Below are positions 48,007 to 57,023 of a stretch of DNA of 64,000 nucleotides, piece after piece. The DNA lies in the NCBI GenBank assembly GCA_001940645.1, contig MDVS01000014.1:62001-126000 (forward strand), in the 5' to 3' direction. Under the pieces are notes generated by a model. That model had not been told where the DNA came from and ran no database searches. It saw only the letters and a program-made list of their open reading frames with translations. Source of the stretch: Candidatus Heimdallarchaeota archaeon LC_3 (lineage in GTDB: Archaea; Asgardarchaeota; Heimdallarchaeia; Hodarchaeales; LC-3). The position numbers and the translations under genes are program-made. Numbering within the stretch: position 1 is the stretch's first letter; each line of letters begins with the position of its first letter.

Positions 48007-49341
48007 TTACTCGATTCTTAGAATTGATTTGAACAATTTATCAAAAATAACTCCAGATTTAATTTCAGATAGAGTCTGGAATTGAACAAAGCTTTCATTC
48101 AGGACTTGATTTATAAAAGAAGTATGTGGGAGGAACTCTCTTATCCATTTGGGAAATATAACTGCCAGCATGCAATAATTTTTTCCCTGTGCACGTGGAT
48201 CTTCGTTATCAGGATCTAAAACCTCGAAAGCATAGACAAATGAATGAAATTCTGAAAAACCTGGTACCGGTAATTCATATAATCCAATATTTCGTTCATT
48301 ACCCTGTCCTACAGCTATATAAAAGAAATTCCCAATACGAATAGCATCATTTGTTGAAATAACAGTTGAATCTTTTTTGGTTATATATGTAAGAGTAGGT
48401 CCTAATCTGGATAGATGAAAGATTAGTCCATGAATAGCATCTTGAAGTCCTATGTTACTTTTAATAGTTTTATACTTATGTAGCATTTCATTTGAAACTA
48501 TATAGGTATTATGAAGATCATCTTTCAATATTTTATCTATAACAATAGGGAGGTCTTCTATTTCTTTAGTTATATAAATTATTGGTGTTGTATCAGCAAT
48601 TTTCAGAATTTCATTCAGGACTTGATTTATAAAAGAAGTATGTGGGAGGAACTCTCTTATCCATTTGGGAAATATAACTGCCAGCATGCAATAATTTTTT
48701 CCCTGTGCACGTGGATCTTCGTTATCAGGATCTAAAACCTCGAAAGCATAGACAAATGAATGAAATTCTGAAAAACCTGGTACCGGTAATTCATATAATC
48801 CAATATTTCGTTCATTACCCTGTCCTACAGCTATATAAAAGAAATTCCCAATACGAATAGCATCATTTGTTGAAATAACAGTTGAATCTTTTTTGGTTAT
48901 ATATGTAAGAGTAGGTCCTAATCTGGATAGATGAAAGATTAGTCCATGAATAGCATCTTGAAGTCCTATGTTACTTTTAATAGTTTTATACTTATGTAGC
49001 ATTTCATTTGAAACTATATAGGTATTATGAAGATCATCTTTCAATATTTTATCTATAACAATAGGGAGGTCTTCTATTTCTTTAGTTATATAAATTATTG
49101 GTGTTGTATCAGCAATTTTCAGCAATTCTGATGCGTTTCCATTTTTCAAAATTGCTGTTGTTACAATAATATCAAATTTTTGCCCTTCAGTAAATTTTAA
49201 TGCTTCTTGAATGCTGTCAGTCATAACATATTCATAGGGCAGGTTCTGAGAACTTATTAAATTTTTAAATGCTTCCTGATTTTCTTTATTTTCATCAATG
49301 AACAATAAATTAATTTTATTTGAATCAGTCATTAGTATCAA
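48007..49341 (-). CDS. Pseudo-receiver protein with an exact internal duplication
   Basis: The 444-residue product starts with a receiver-like domain (INLLFIDENKENQEAF; acidic pair D-E kept). The phospho-acceptor position reads IIVTTAIL, with Thr for Asp, so it should not be phosphorylated. A second domain follows with LGPTLTYITKKDSTVIS, NFFYIAVGQGNERNIGLYEL, FVYAFEVLDPDNEDPRAQGK and FPKWIREFLPHTSF. From LKIADTTPIIYI to INQVLNE all 172 residues are then repeated without change. The unduplicated form would be 272 residues. The second domain is unassigned and may be longin-like. Confidence 0.75.
   Translation of the reverse strand: MILMTDSNKINLLFIDENKENQEAFKNLISSQNLPYEYVMTDSIQEALKFTEGQKFDIIVTTAILKNGNASELLKIADTTPIIYITKEIEDLPIVIDKILKDDLHNTYIVSNEMLHKYKTIKSNIGLQDAIHGLIFHLSRLGPTLTYITKKDSTVISTNDAIRIGNFFYIAVGQGNERNIGLYELPVPGFSEFHSFVYAFEVLDPDNEDPRAQGKNYCMLAVIFPKWIREFLPHTSFINQVLNEILKIADTTPIIYITKEIEDLPIVIDKILKDDLHNTYIVSNEMLHKYKTIKSNIGLQDAIHGLIFHLSRLGPTLTYITKKDSTVISTNDAIRIGNFFYIAVGQGNERNIGLYELPVPGFSEFHSFVYAFEVLDPDNEDPRAQGKNYCMLAVIFPKWIREFLPHTSFINQVLNESFVQFQTLSEIKSGVIFDKLFKSILRIE
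48093..49122. repeat. Exact tandem duplication, period 516 bp
   Basis: Bases 48093-48606 and 48609-49122 are identical by eye over 514 bp, offset 516, and keep the reading frame. Identity ends at 48092/48608 and 48607/49123. Perfect identity means either a very recent duplication or an assembly artefact. Confidence 0.9.
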
Positions 49342-49692
49342 ATTCTTATTCTAACAGGATAAACTCAAGAATTTTTTTAAAATCAAAAATAGTTAAATTA
49401 AATGATACCAGTATAAAATTAATAAAAAGGTTTGTTTAATAGTCATTAACAAAAATAACAAAAATAAAATTTTGGATAAAAAAAATTTACCTACTTTGTT
49501 AATGATATTCAAGGAATTTTTTCATAAATTTGAGGATGTTGTCTATGCAAATTAATTATGATTGCATAATTATGTTAATTATTGCTTAATTTTAAGATTT
49601 AAGCTAAATCGACAAAAAAAATTGTTAAAGGTTTCAAGAATAAGAATTAATTTAAAATATTTTATAAATGTTCATTACATTGTAAAAGTAAT
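49342..49692. other. Intergenic region between divergent genes, nothing recognised
   Basis: The segment is very AT-rich and carries no frame. It presumably holds the two divergent promoters. Confidence 0.4.
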
Positions 49693-50313
49693 GTGATTAA
49701 TGAAATCATGAGCACTTCCAATTCAGATAACAATACAATTCCGGGGGTAGGTATAGAAGATCAAGAAATAATTGGAATTCTTGAAAGAATTGTTTCTCTG
49801 TCCCAAAATCTTTTAGAAAAAAACCAACATGTGTTAGTGTTCAATATTTTTCTTCATTTAGTTAGAAATGACCTGCATTTAAGAAAAAAGATTGCATACG
49901 AGCTTTTTCCTGGTGCAGTTGACGATTTTCAACCACAATATACACAGGAAGAATTGAATTCAATTATTCAACTCCAAACTTTTGCAAATAATTACAGAAT
50001 ACAATTTCTGGTTCGCATAACTGATTATATTGTAGGTAAATACAAAAAAGCTACAGAAATGGTGAAGAAAGATTTTAATGAGGGTACTAGACTCTTTAAA
50101 AATGCTCAAGACTTAGATTTTTGGTATATTAAGCAAATCAAAAGTAGTTTTAAAGATTCGTTAAATCTTGATAAAAGCATCAGCGAATTTGAAAACCAAA
50201 TGTACGACGAAATGGTTCAAGTCTTGACCGAAGTTTCGGAAACGGGTTTGAATTCTATGCAAAAAATATTGAAAGAAGCATTACAAAAGTTTAGATTTGA
50301 TCCATTTAAATAA
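49693..50313 (+). CDS. Hypothetical alpha-helical protein, 206 residues
   Basis: I do not recognise this mostly helical soluble protein. Residues 20-110 form several amphipathic helices (EIIGILERIVSLSQNLLEK, IFLHLVRNDLHLRKKIAY). Residues 110-200 are charged helices that may form a coiled coil. There is no signal peptide or metal motif. The start is GTG 49693 or ATG 49708 (MSTSNSDNN). It stands alone and converges with the saccharopine dehydrogenase gene. Confidence 0.6.
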   Translation: MINEIMSTSNSDNNTIPGVGIEDQEIIGILERIVSLSQNLLEKNQHVLVFNIFLHLVRNDLHLRKKIAYELFPGAVDDFQPQYTQEELNSIIQLQTFANNYRIQFLVRITDYIVGKYKKATEMVKKDFNEGTRLFKNAQDLDFWYIKQIKSSFKDSLNLDKSISEFENQMYDEMVQVLTEVSETGLNSMQKILKEALQKFRFDPFK

Positions 50314-50337
50314 ATCTATTAAAAATACTTTGAAAAA

Positions 50338-51678
50338 TTATAGTGAGGTTGTTTCTTCCTTACAAACAATACCATATGTTTCTAATTCCTCTAGGACAGG
50401 AATATAAATTTCTGGAGATGTTGGAATAACTACACCTTTTATTTTTATTGTTTCTGTAAGAATTAAACGACTAGCAATAGCAGCTGGCAAAGATACCGTA
50501 CGTGACATACTTGAATCACCATTAGGATCACCATAATCAATCATTGTTGATGATATTTTTTCTTTTCCTCCATTTGGATACTCAACCAAAAAATCGTGAA
50601 TTAATATAAGCATATCTCTTTCACCATCTTCATATTGTAAACTTTGCTCAAGTTTTTCAGTTAATATGTCCAGAGGAGTAATTTTTTCAATGGAGTCAGG
50701 AATTAGTTGATCAGAGAATAAATTAAGCCAATTCATTCTTTGCATTACTGGATGATCTGTTGAAATTTTCAATTTATCTGCTACTTCTCGTTTAATATTC
50801 TTTCCTTCAGTATTAATTAGTTTGCTTAACGCTTGTTTGTAAGTTAAACCTTTCAAATCACTTCTATCCCCTAATTCAAGAAAACCAAGTGCACTTATTT
50901 TATCCCATGTATCACACCAACCTACGTTTCTCAAGGTTCCCCTAAACATTGTTTTGGTTTCAGGTATTCCATACAAATCAATGTATTTTAAACTATCACG
51001 GTTAGCATAAACCTCGAACTCCCCTAAGTCATCCTCTTCAACAGTTAATTTATCTAAATTGCTTTTTTTAAATAACATTCCTTCTGGTATACTTATCTTT
51101 TGTCCGTTATCGAGATAGAGAGCTGGGTCTTTACCTGATAAAACCACTCCTCGAGGTGACCAGGAAAATTTATAACCAAAAGGGTTTGTATTTGCTTCAG
51201 GAGCTGGAAGACCACCACAATAAGATTTAAATTTGGAGATTTTACCTCCTTTTCTTTTTACTGCATCAATAATCCTCATAGCTGACATATGATCGATCCC
51301 TGGATCAGCACCCATCTCGTTGAGTATGATAATTCCAGCTTGTTTTGCCTCTTGGTCTAGTGATTTCATTTCATTACTGACATAAGATGTAGTTACCATG
51401 TTTTTTTTGTATTTAATGCAAGCCTTAGCGACTTTAACGTGAAAAATATAAGGCAATATACTAACTACTAAATCAACATCTTGGAGAAGTTCACCGAGTT
51501 TATTTTCATCCTTAGAAATATCAAAATATATTGCTTTACCATTTAGATTATCTTTGACTAATTCTTCTGCTTTATCTAGCAGATTACTTGCTACGATGAC
51601 ATTATAGTTATGTTTAAACAGATAATTAACCATAGGTCTTGAAACAAACCCAGATCCTAGTACTAATACCTTTTTCAA
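50338..51678 (-). CDS. Saccharopine dehydrogenase (glutamate-forming) type protein
   Basis: The 446-residue protein has an N-terminal Rossmann fold VLVLGSGFVSRPMVNYL, then LVVSILPYIFHVKVAKACI, NMVTTSYVSNEM, and the family block NEMGADPGIDHMSAM, with SYCGGLPAPEANTNPFGYKFSWSPRGV in the saccharopine domain. This equals the C-terminal half of animal alpha-aminoadipic semialdehyde synthase, which oxidises saccharopine to aminoadipate semialdehyde plus glutamate using NAD(P). It starts 33 nt after the LKR gene, so both steps are encoded in one operon. Confidence 0.92.
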   Translation of the reverse strand: MKKVLVLGSGFVSRPMVNYLFKHNYNVIVASNLLDKAEELVKDNLNGKAIYFDISKDENKLGELLQDVDLVVSILPYIFHVKVAKACIKYKKNMVTTSYVSNEMKSLDQEAKQAGIIILNEMGADPGIDHMSAMRIIDAVKRKGGKISKFKSYCGGLPAPEANTNPFGYKFSWSPRGVVLSGKDPALYLDNGQKISIPEGMLFKKSNLDKLTVEEDDLGEFEVYANRDSLKYIDLYGIPETKTMFRGTLRNVGWCDTWDKISALGFLELGDRSDLKGLTYKQALSKLINTEGKNIKREVADKLKISTDHPVMQRMNWLNLFSDQLIPDSIEKITPLDILTEKLEQSLQYEDGERDMLILIHDFLVEYPNGGKEKISSTMIDYGDPNGDSSMSRTVSLPAAIASRLILTETIKIKGVVIPTSPEIYIPVLEELETYGIVCKEETTSL

Positions 51679-51711
51679 TAAAAAAGACCTACATTAAGTG
51701 CATTTACTAAT

Positions 51712-53031
51712 TTATTTAGATAAATATTTTCTTAAATAAGAAAAATTAGGTGTTAATTCACCTTTAAAAGTGATTATTGCATTGTAAATTTCTTTTGCAA
51801 TATCTTGGTTATTAAACGAATTATTCAAATCGATTTTTAATATTTCCTTAACATAAGGAAGCAATTTATTTCCAAAATACGTTGAAGATTCTTTAGGAAG
51901 TTCACAAGGTAAATTGTCTATAGCAAGTATAACTGGACCATTTCCTTTAAATCCCATTAATGCTTGATCAGATTGAGGATCGTAAACAAAGACTGGTTCA
52001 TCGCTTGATGTGATTTTAATAGTACCTTCGATAGCACCTTCTTTATCACAACTAATATCCCCAATAACTTTCAATTTTGGACTTAAATTTTTGTTATATG
52101 CTTTTTTTAACCATCTTTTGGTAACAAATTTTGGATATTTTTTTTCCCAATAAATCGCGTTTACTAATACGGTATGTAATGATGGATCAAATTTTGACTC
52201 ATATTTTTCAGGATGATTATAATAATCTTGTAATTCGAATTCGATTTCCTGTTTAATTGGTTGAACTAAATCTTTTTCATAATAAACCGTCTTATAGAAA
52301 ATCTCCTTAGAATTGTCATTTGATGTCAAAAATTTATCTAAATTCTCAGGTTTAATTTCTTCTGTTGAAAAGCAATCCAATATTTCTTGAGCTCCCTTTG
52401 AGACATTCCCATATCCTAGGAATCCAAACACTAATGGACTTATTTCTTTAGGTAATGATTGATCTTTTAATTGATTACCTAAATTGCTTAGCTCTGATTT
52501 TGCTTCTTCTAAAGAATTATATTTATGAGCGGGTAGAACTTTTCCTAATACTGTTGAGTAACCTTCATATTTTAGTCTCTGTCCCAAAACCCATAAGGTA
52601 TCAATCATACCCGCTAAACCAGCATAATTGCCAAAAAATATTAATCTTCTATTTTTTTCATCAATGATTTTTTCATAATCAATAAGAGTACAATTCTGAT
52701 CTAAAATCTTTCGTAACAAGGGCATATTATATTCTTGGCCTTTGATAACATGAGAAAAAAATACATAAATATTATTAGGGAAAATGTACCTAATAGGAAT
52801 CTCCTTAATGGCAAATATTACTTTAGAATCCCATATATTTTCAGTAATATTAGCTCCTACTGATTTATACTCTTTATCAGTAAATGCGCGTATATTTGAT
52901 GGTTGAATATTTATTTCAAGATTTAATTCCTGAACTAGTTTTTTTACTTGGTCAGGGGTAAACGGAACTCGCGCTTCCCATTCACTTTTATCTTCTAACC
53001 GAATCCCAATCGAAACCATAAATATACACAT
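51712..53031 (-). CDS. Lysine-2-oxoglutarate reductase (saccharopine-forming), AlaDH/PNT-like
   Basis: The 439-residue protein begins IGIRLEDKSEWEARVPFTPD, the N-terminal AlaDH/PNT motif used by LKR (EARVPFTP). It continues with YVFFSHVIKGQ, FGNYAGLAGMIDTLWVLGQR and a Rossmann segment LVFGFLGYGNVSKGAQEIL. This corresponds to the first half of animal AASS, condensing lysine with 2-oxoglutarate. It is upstream of the SDH gene in the same operon. Direction (degradation or synthesis) cannot be read from sequence, but the animal-like enzyme type points to catabolism. The ATG is at 53031 or 53019. Confidence 0.9.
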   Translation of the reverse strand: MCIFMVSIGIRLEDKSEWEARVPFTPDQVKKLVQELNLEINIQPSNIRAFTDKEYKSVGANITENIWDSKVIFAIKEIPIRYIFPNNIYVFFSHVIKGQEYNMPLLRKILDQNCTLIDYEKIIDEKNRRLIFFGNYAGLAGMIDTLWVLGQRLKYEGYSTVLGKVLPAHKYNSLEEAKSELSNLGNQLKDQSLPKEISPLVFGFLGYGNVSKGAQEILDCFSTEEIKPENLDKFLTSNDNSKEIFYKTVYYEKDLVQPIKQEIEFELQDYYNHPEKYESKFDPSLHTVLVNAIYWEKKYPKFVTKRWLKKAYNKNLSPKLKVIGDISCDKEGAIEGTIKITSSDEPVFVYDPQSDQALMGFKGNGPVILAIDNLPCELPKESSTYFGNKLLPYVKEILKIDLNNSFNNQDIAKEIYNAIITFKGELTPNFSYLRKYLSK

Positions 53032-53296
53032 CTATTAAGTTACATTTTAGAATTATTGGCATTTAAATTAAAATTGATTGACCCTTATAAGAATACATAT
53101 TGTTTTTTTTGAGCAGAAGATAAGTATCGATTTGTAAAGACTTGAAGTTCTTAAAAATAGTAGGTTTGGTTATACTAACTCAATTTTAAATAAAAAGAAA
53201 TTAGTAAATAAAAATGAGAATTAAAGTTCTAAATACCAAAAATTTAATAATCTTTTATTAAATAATTGATTGCACGAACATTATAAGTGATAATAT

Positions 53297-53575
53297 ATGA
53301 ACAATCAGGATATTGTAAATAATCTTCATTTGAAAAATGTCCTTAGGATAGAAAAAAAAGAAGCAGATGAAAGTATTACTTGTGAAAAACCTATTAAGGA
53401 AGTTGACACACACTTTGTTGGAAAAATCGTTTTATTAGAGATTGAGAATAATCTGATAGCTAAGAAAGAAGATGGAAAGGGAAGTATTTACCTTCGAATA
53501 ATAAATAGCATAGAAGATTTTGATGCTTTTACACAGGATAGATTAAGGATCTACGATCGCATGTGGGATGGTTGA
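53297..53575 (+). CDS. Small hypothetical protein ending at a TGA that may be internal
   Basis: The 92-residue protein has no recognised family. It contains strands around FVGKIVLLEIENNLIAKKED and ends RIYDRMWDG-TGA. The same frame stays open after the TGA for 19 codons, reading GCKVDYNEIWKKIENKRNY, and then TAA at 53633-53635. WDG-x-GCKVDY looks like a continuous motif, so the TGA may replace Cys or Trp. A hairpin lies downstream at 53668-53699. Confidence 0.55.
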   Translation: MNNQDIVNNLHLKNVLRIEKKEADESITCEKPIKEVDTHFVGKIVLLEIENNLIAKKEDGKGSIYLRIINSIEDFDAFTQDRLRIYDRMWDG

Positions 53576-53667
53576 GGATGCAAAGTTGATTATAATGAAA
53601 TTTGGAAAAAAATTGAGAATAAACGTAATTATTAAGATATGAATAGAAATTGAGGAGCTTTGACCTT

Positions 53668-53699
53668 GGGAACTAGTTTTAATGTGTTCCACAAATTTC
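53668..53699 (+). terminator. Hairpin in the 3' region of the small protein gene
   Basis: TTG-GGAAC pairs with GTTCC-(A)-CAA around a 12-nt AT-rich loop, about 32 nt after the TAA that ends the extended frame. It could be a transcript-end hairpin or an element linked to the internal TGA. Stem only; no consensus was matched. Confidence 0.3.
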
Positions 53700-53743
53700 T
53701 AGTTTAACTGACTTATACAAGTTGCTACAAAAGTAAATAATAA

Positions 53744-54577
53744 TTAACCATAAGCTAAACTTCTCAAACCGAATATTCGCTTTACATCTTGTAAAAGAGC
53801 CTTACCATATGTCATTTTCCTTGTACTAATTACCAGTTCTAATTCCATAAATGAAAAGAAATCAGTTTTTGCATTATCTTTTTCAACTAATACTACTGTT
53901 TCAGCTCCGTGTTTTATGGCAGTTTTAAATATGTCTTTCGCTAATTCTGGATAATTAGCGATCACTGGTCCTATTCTTTTTCCATAAATAATCCCATATC
54001 CTTCATTTTCCTTAGAAATTATTGTCAATTGGTTATATTTATGAATATGAAATATGTTTTTGCGATTAGTTCCTAAAACTTCTTTATCAAGAGAATAAAT
54101 CCATTCTGGAAAGGTGTTACTTACATTGAGGTTTTCTGATGGATTTTCACTGCAATTTACTATTTTATATATTGAAGCTTTGTAATCATTAGTAAAGCCT
54201 AAATTATTGTATAAAGAAATACCAGCATCACTAGCACACAATTCGATTGTTTCCCAATTATTTTTAAGTGCAATTTTAATTAGTTGGTCCATAATTAATC
54301 TTCCAAGACCTTGTTTTTGTATTGCAGGTTCAATGCCAACATAGGGGATCCAAGCAGTATTTTTATAAGGAATCAAAGATCCAAATCCAACATAATCTTT
54401 TTCAGTAGATTTTTTAATTCCAATTCCAATAAAATTATTATGTCCATAGAACATTTTTACACTACTAATCATATCATTTTGAATTTCTTCTTCTTCAAAT
54501 CCCATCGCTTTACAAAAAACTTTTAAGGCTGGAATATAGTCGTTAACATTTAAATATAGGATATTATATGAAATCAT
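53744..54577 (-). CDS. GNAT N-acetyltransferase with a second C-terminal acetyltransferase-like domain
   Basis: The 277-residue protein has an N-terminal GNAT domain: YVGIEPAIQKQGLGRLIMDQ is the acetyl-CoA loop (QxxGxG/A form) and LYNNLGF the closing strand. A C-terminal domain with YGIIYGKRIGPVIAN and AIKHGAETVVLVEKDN matches the Acetyltransf_18 (YitH-type) layout. The target amine is unknown. It is monocistronic. Confidence 0.85.
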   Translation of the reverse strand: MISYNILYLNVNDYIPALKVFCKAMGFEEEEIQNDMISSVKMFYGHNNFIGIGIKKSTEKDYVGFGSLIPYKNTAWIPYVGIEPAIQKQGLGRLIMDQLIKIALKNNWETIELCASDAGISLYNNLGFTNDYKASIYKIVNCSENPSENLNVSNTFPEWIYSLDKEVLGTNRKNIFHIHKYNQLTIISKENEGYGIIYGKRIGPVIANYPELAKDIFKTAIKHGAETVVLVEKDNAKTDFFSFMELELVISTRKMTYGKALLQDVKRIFGLRSLAYG

Positions 54578-54655
54578 TTTAATCAGATCAAAAAGTATAG
54601 ATAAAAGAAATTAGAATAAATATTTTTAACTATTCATGGAATAATTTGTATTTTT

Positions 54656-55612
54656 TTAATTTTCTATTTTATCAAATTTATGTTGAGTGAATCCTAACAT
54701 ACTTCCAATGCATATATTTGAGTTAACCCGGAAAGTATTATAACAATCCTTACATACCCAACTCTTGCAGACATTGCACTGTGACCATTCCTGCTCTATC
54801 GCTTTAACATACTTTTCGCGCTTTCTGTCAGCAATACACATTAAATAATTTAATTCTAATTGAGATATATTTTTTAAATTACCATCTATTGATTGGTGGA
54901 CTTCCAATAATGGTCTATTTCGATTCTCTTCACTAATACCAATTATTTTTACCTTTCCTTCTCTAACCTTCTTTTTTCTATATTGAGGTCTGATATAGTA
55001 CCTAGTCTCTCGTGTACCTATATCCTGCCAAAAAGGTCTTCTTCTTTCTTGTGGTAATTGAGGAATTCTTCTTCCTACAGTATCCCACTGAGGTATAATA
55101 TTTTCTAAATCTATGATTTCGGGTTGATAAAATTCATAATTACCTTGAACTTGATCAAATTCTCCTATATCTATGTTTTCATTTACTTCTAAATTTATTC
55201 CTGTGGATTCAATGTATTGCTGAAAAACATATTTGGTAAGACTCTTGCTTCGAGTACTAGAACTGTTTCTTAAAGAATTTTGGACCCAAATCCTTAAAAT
55301 TTCTTGCAGATCTTCATATTGTGAAAATTGCCCTATAACTACTAGAATGTGCTTACAAATTGACCCACGCAAACCACCACAAGTATTAAGTTTATTTGTA
55401 TGACAAGCAAAAGATCCATCTGCCCGTAACCAACAGCCATATGTGAGCTCTCGATTTGTTTGACTTTTAACAACGCCATAAATAGTATCAGAAGTGACAT
55501 GTCCAAAAAAAGACAAACGATCTCTTTCAAGCATTCGAAAAGCTTTATTTATTTTTGCTGAATTAACAGGTAAATTTTGTAAAAAAGAAACCCCTGAATG
55601 ATTAGTATACAT
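54656..55612 (-). CDS. SWIM-type zinc finger protein with C-terminal CxxC cluster
   Basis: The 318-residue soluble protein has, at about residues 45-95, GVVKSQTNRELTYGCWL then a SWIM-like metal pattern (Cys in SFACHTN, NTCGGLRGSICKH). This fits the C-x-C-xn-C-x-H theme, although the first CxC is incomplete. The middle (120-240) is unrecognised and basic/Arg-rich. The end has CNVCKSWVCKDC, a RING- or zinc-ribbon-like cluster. SWIM domains bind DNA or proteins and occur with RING-type ligases. Function is unknown. Confidence 0.6.
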   Translation of the reverse strand: MYTNHSGVSFLQNLPVNSAKINKAFRMLERDRLSFFGHVTSDTIYGVVKSQTNRELTYGCWLRADGSFACHTNKLNTCGGLRGSICKHILVVIGQFSQYEDLQEILRIWVQNSLRNSSSTRSKSLTKYVFQQYIESTGINLEVNENIDIGEFDQVQGNYEFYQPEIIDLENIIPQWDTVGRRIPQLPQERRRPFWQDIGTRETRYYIRPQYRKKKVREGKVKIIGISEENRNRPLLEVHQSIDGNLKNISQLELNYLMCIADRKREKYVKAIEQEWSQCNVCKSWVCKDCYNTFRVNSNICIGSMLGFTQHKFDKIEN

Positions 55613-55717
55613 TATAACCTTCTCTAGCTTAATACAACTATGAAGGAGAAATTATATTTATAATTACACTAATATTTTTTCATGATATTAAATGTAAAAA
55701 AAAATGATTTTAGATTA

Positions 55718-56929
55718 TCAATTAACCCAATATATTAATGTAGTATCTGGATGAAAAGCATACCAAGCAAACCACATAACATCAAAATAAACAATTGGTT
55801 CTAAAGAGCCTATGCTTGAAGTTCCTTCAATATTCCATTCAGATCCTGTGTTTACATCAACGAAATTACCATTTTCATATTTGAATGTATAAATTTGATC
55901 TCCTATATTACTATTGTACACCCTCGCAACATCTAATTGATTATCATAGAAGACTACAATATTTTGATTAGAAATATTCACATTTAAGACTTTGGTATTC
56001 ATTAAAGCGTTTTTTTCAATTGCTAAATACGATTCATTCAATGAAACACCATAAACAACAGTTTTATCAGTTAAAATAGAATTACTGGTCATAACAGGGA
56101 AAAAAGGACCCCCAGATTTATAATAATTATTGTCGTAGTTATAATCTCCATAAGGATCAGAACCATAATTTCTCAAAAATCCAGTATCTTCAGACAAAAC
56201 TTGAGTTTCAGGATATAAATCGTACCATTGTCCCCAAGTAGTCCAGAAAAGTTGAACCGTTTCTAAATCTTGGTTTATATGGTCACCTTGGACAGACATA
56301 CCTAAAATTTGAGGCCAATAAGAATCGGAATCACGGTCATACATGACTAAATTACTATTTAATAACTTCCCGGATACACCGAAGGTTGTTTCTATTGTCA
56401 AGAAATGTCCCTTAAATCCTACAGCAGATCCAGTTAATGGACAATATGATAAGGTAATCTTTACATCCGAAAATTCTTCATTAACAATTTCATGCAAGAC
56501 TAAAATATATTGAGGAAAGGCGATAACTGCACCTTGATAATCTAAACCGAATACAATATCAGTAGCTGATAAATATGAAGCAGCTTCAGATCCCGTAACA
56601 TATTTCGGATTCTCAATCGGGGGTATTCCATCCTTAGGAACCCCTCCAGATAAAATATTTCCTGATAATTCCGAGAATTTCCATGCTGTTCCATTAAAAA
56701 AAGTATAATTTATTCCTTTGGTCAAATTTAAAGACCGATTAGTATCTTGTTCATTAATAGACTCAGAAGGACTTGATGATTCAGGAGGACCCGATGATTC
56801 AGGAGGACCCGATGATTCAAGATCTGTTGAGGGTGGGTTAGGAAAAGTAAAAACTCCAAAACCAATAACAATACTAATTAAAATAATTCCTACAAATAGA
56901 CCAATTTGAATATTGCGCAATAAGATCAC
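55718..56929 (-). CDS. DUF3179 secreted protein, copy 1
   Basis: The 403-residue protein has an N-terminal signal/anchor helix (GLFVGIILISIVIGFGVF), a short Pro/Ser/Glu repeat linker (residues about 38-58), then DUF3179. Landmarks are DGIPPIENPKYV, FGLDYQGAVIAFPQYIL, LSYCPLTGSAVGF, YMYDRDSDSYWPQ-type and the end FDVMWFAWYAFHPDT. It faces the cell exterior. DUF3179 has no assigned chemistry; the conserved Cys and His suggest metal or redox work. The start is GTG 56929 or TTG 56920; alignment to copy 2 favours 56920. It is last in a three-gene cluster. Confidence 0.88.
   Translation of the reverse strand: MILLRNIQIGLFVGIILISIVIGFGVFTFPNPPSTDLESSGPPESSGPPESSSPSESINEQDTNRSLNLTKGINYTFFNGTAWKFSELSGNILSGGVPKDGIPPIENPKYVTGSEAASYLSATDIVFGLDYQGAVIAFPQYILVLHEIVNEEFSDVKITLSYCPLTGSAVGFKGHFLTIETTFGVSGKLLNSNLVMYDRDSDSYWPQILGMSVQGDHINQDLETVQLFWTTWGQWYDLYPETQVLSEDTGFLRNYGSDPYGDYNYDNNYYKSGGPFFPVMTSNSILTDKTVVYGVSLNESYLAIEKNALMNTKVLNVNISNQNIVVFYDNQLDVARVYNSNIGDQIYTFKYENGNFVDVNTGSEWNIEGTSSIGSLEPIVYFDVMWFAWYAFHPDTTLIYWVN
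56775..56819. repeat. 18-bp tandem repeat in the DUF3179 linker
   Basis: GATGATTCAGGAGGACCC occurs at 56775-56792 and 56793-56810 with a third partial copy, encoding ESSGPP units on the minus strand. It is absent from the paralogue, so it probably arose by slippage. Confidence 0.85.
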
Positions 56930-57023
56930 TTTTTTCTATTATTTAATTGTCAAGTATAATTAGATTGATTTCTTATAAATTCCTTGTAATTTCAATAAAC
57001 TTTTATTAAAAGCATAAAAACGT

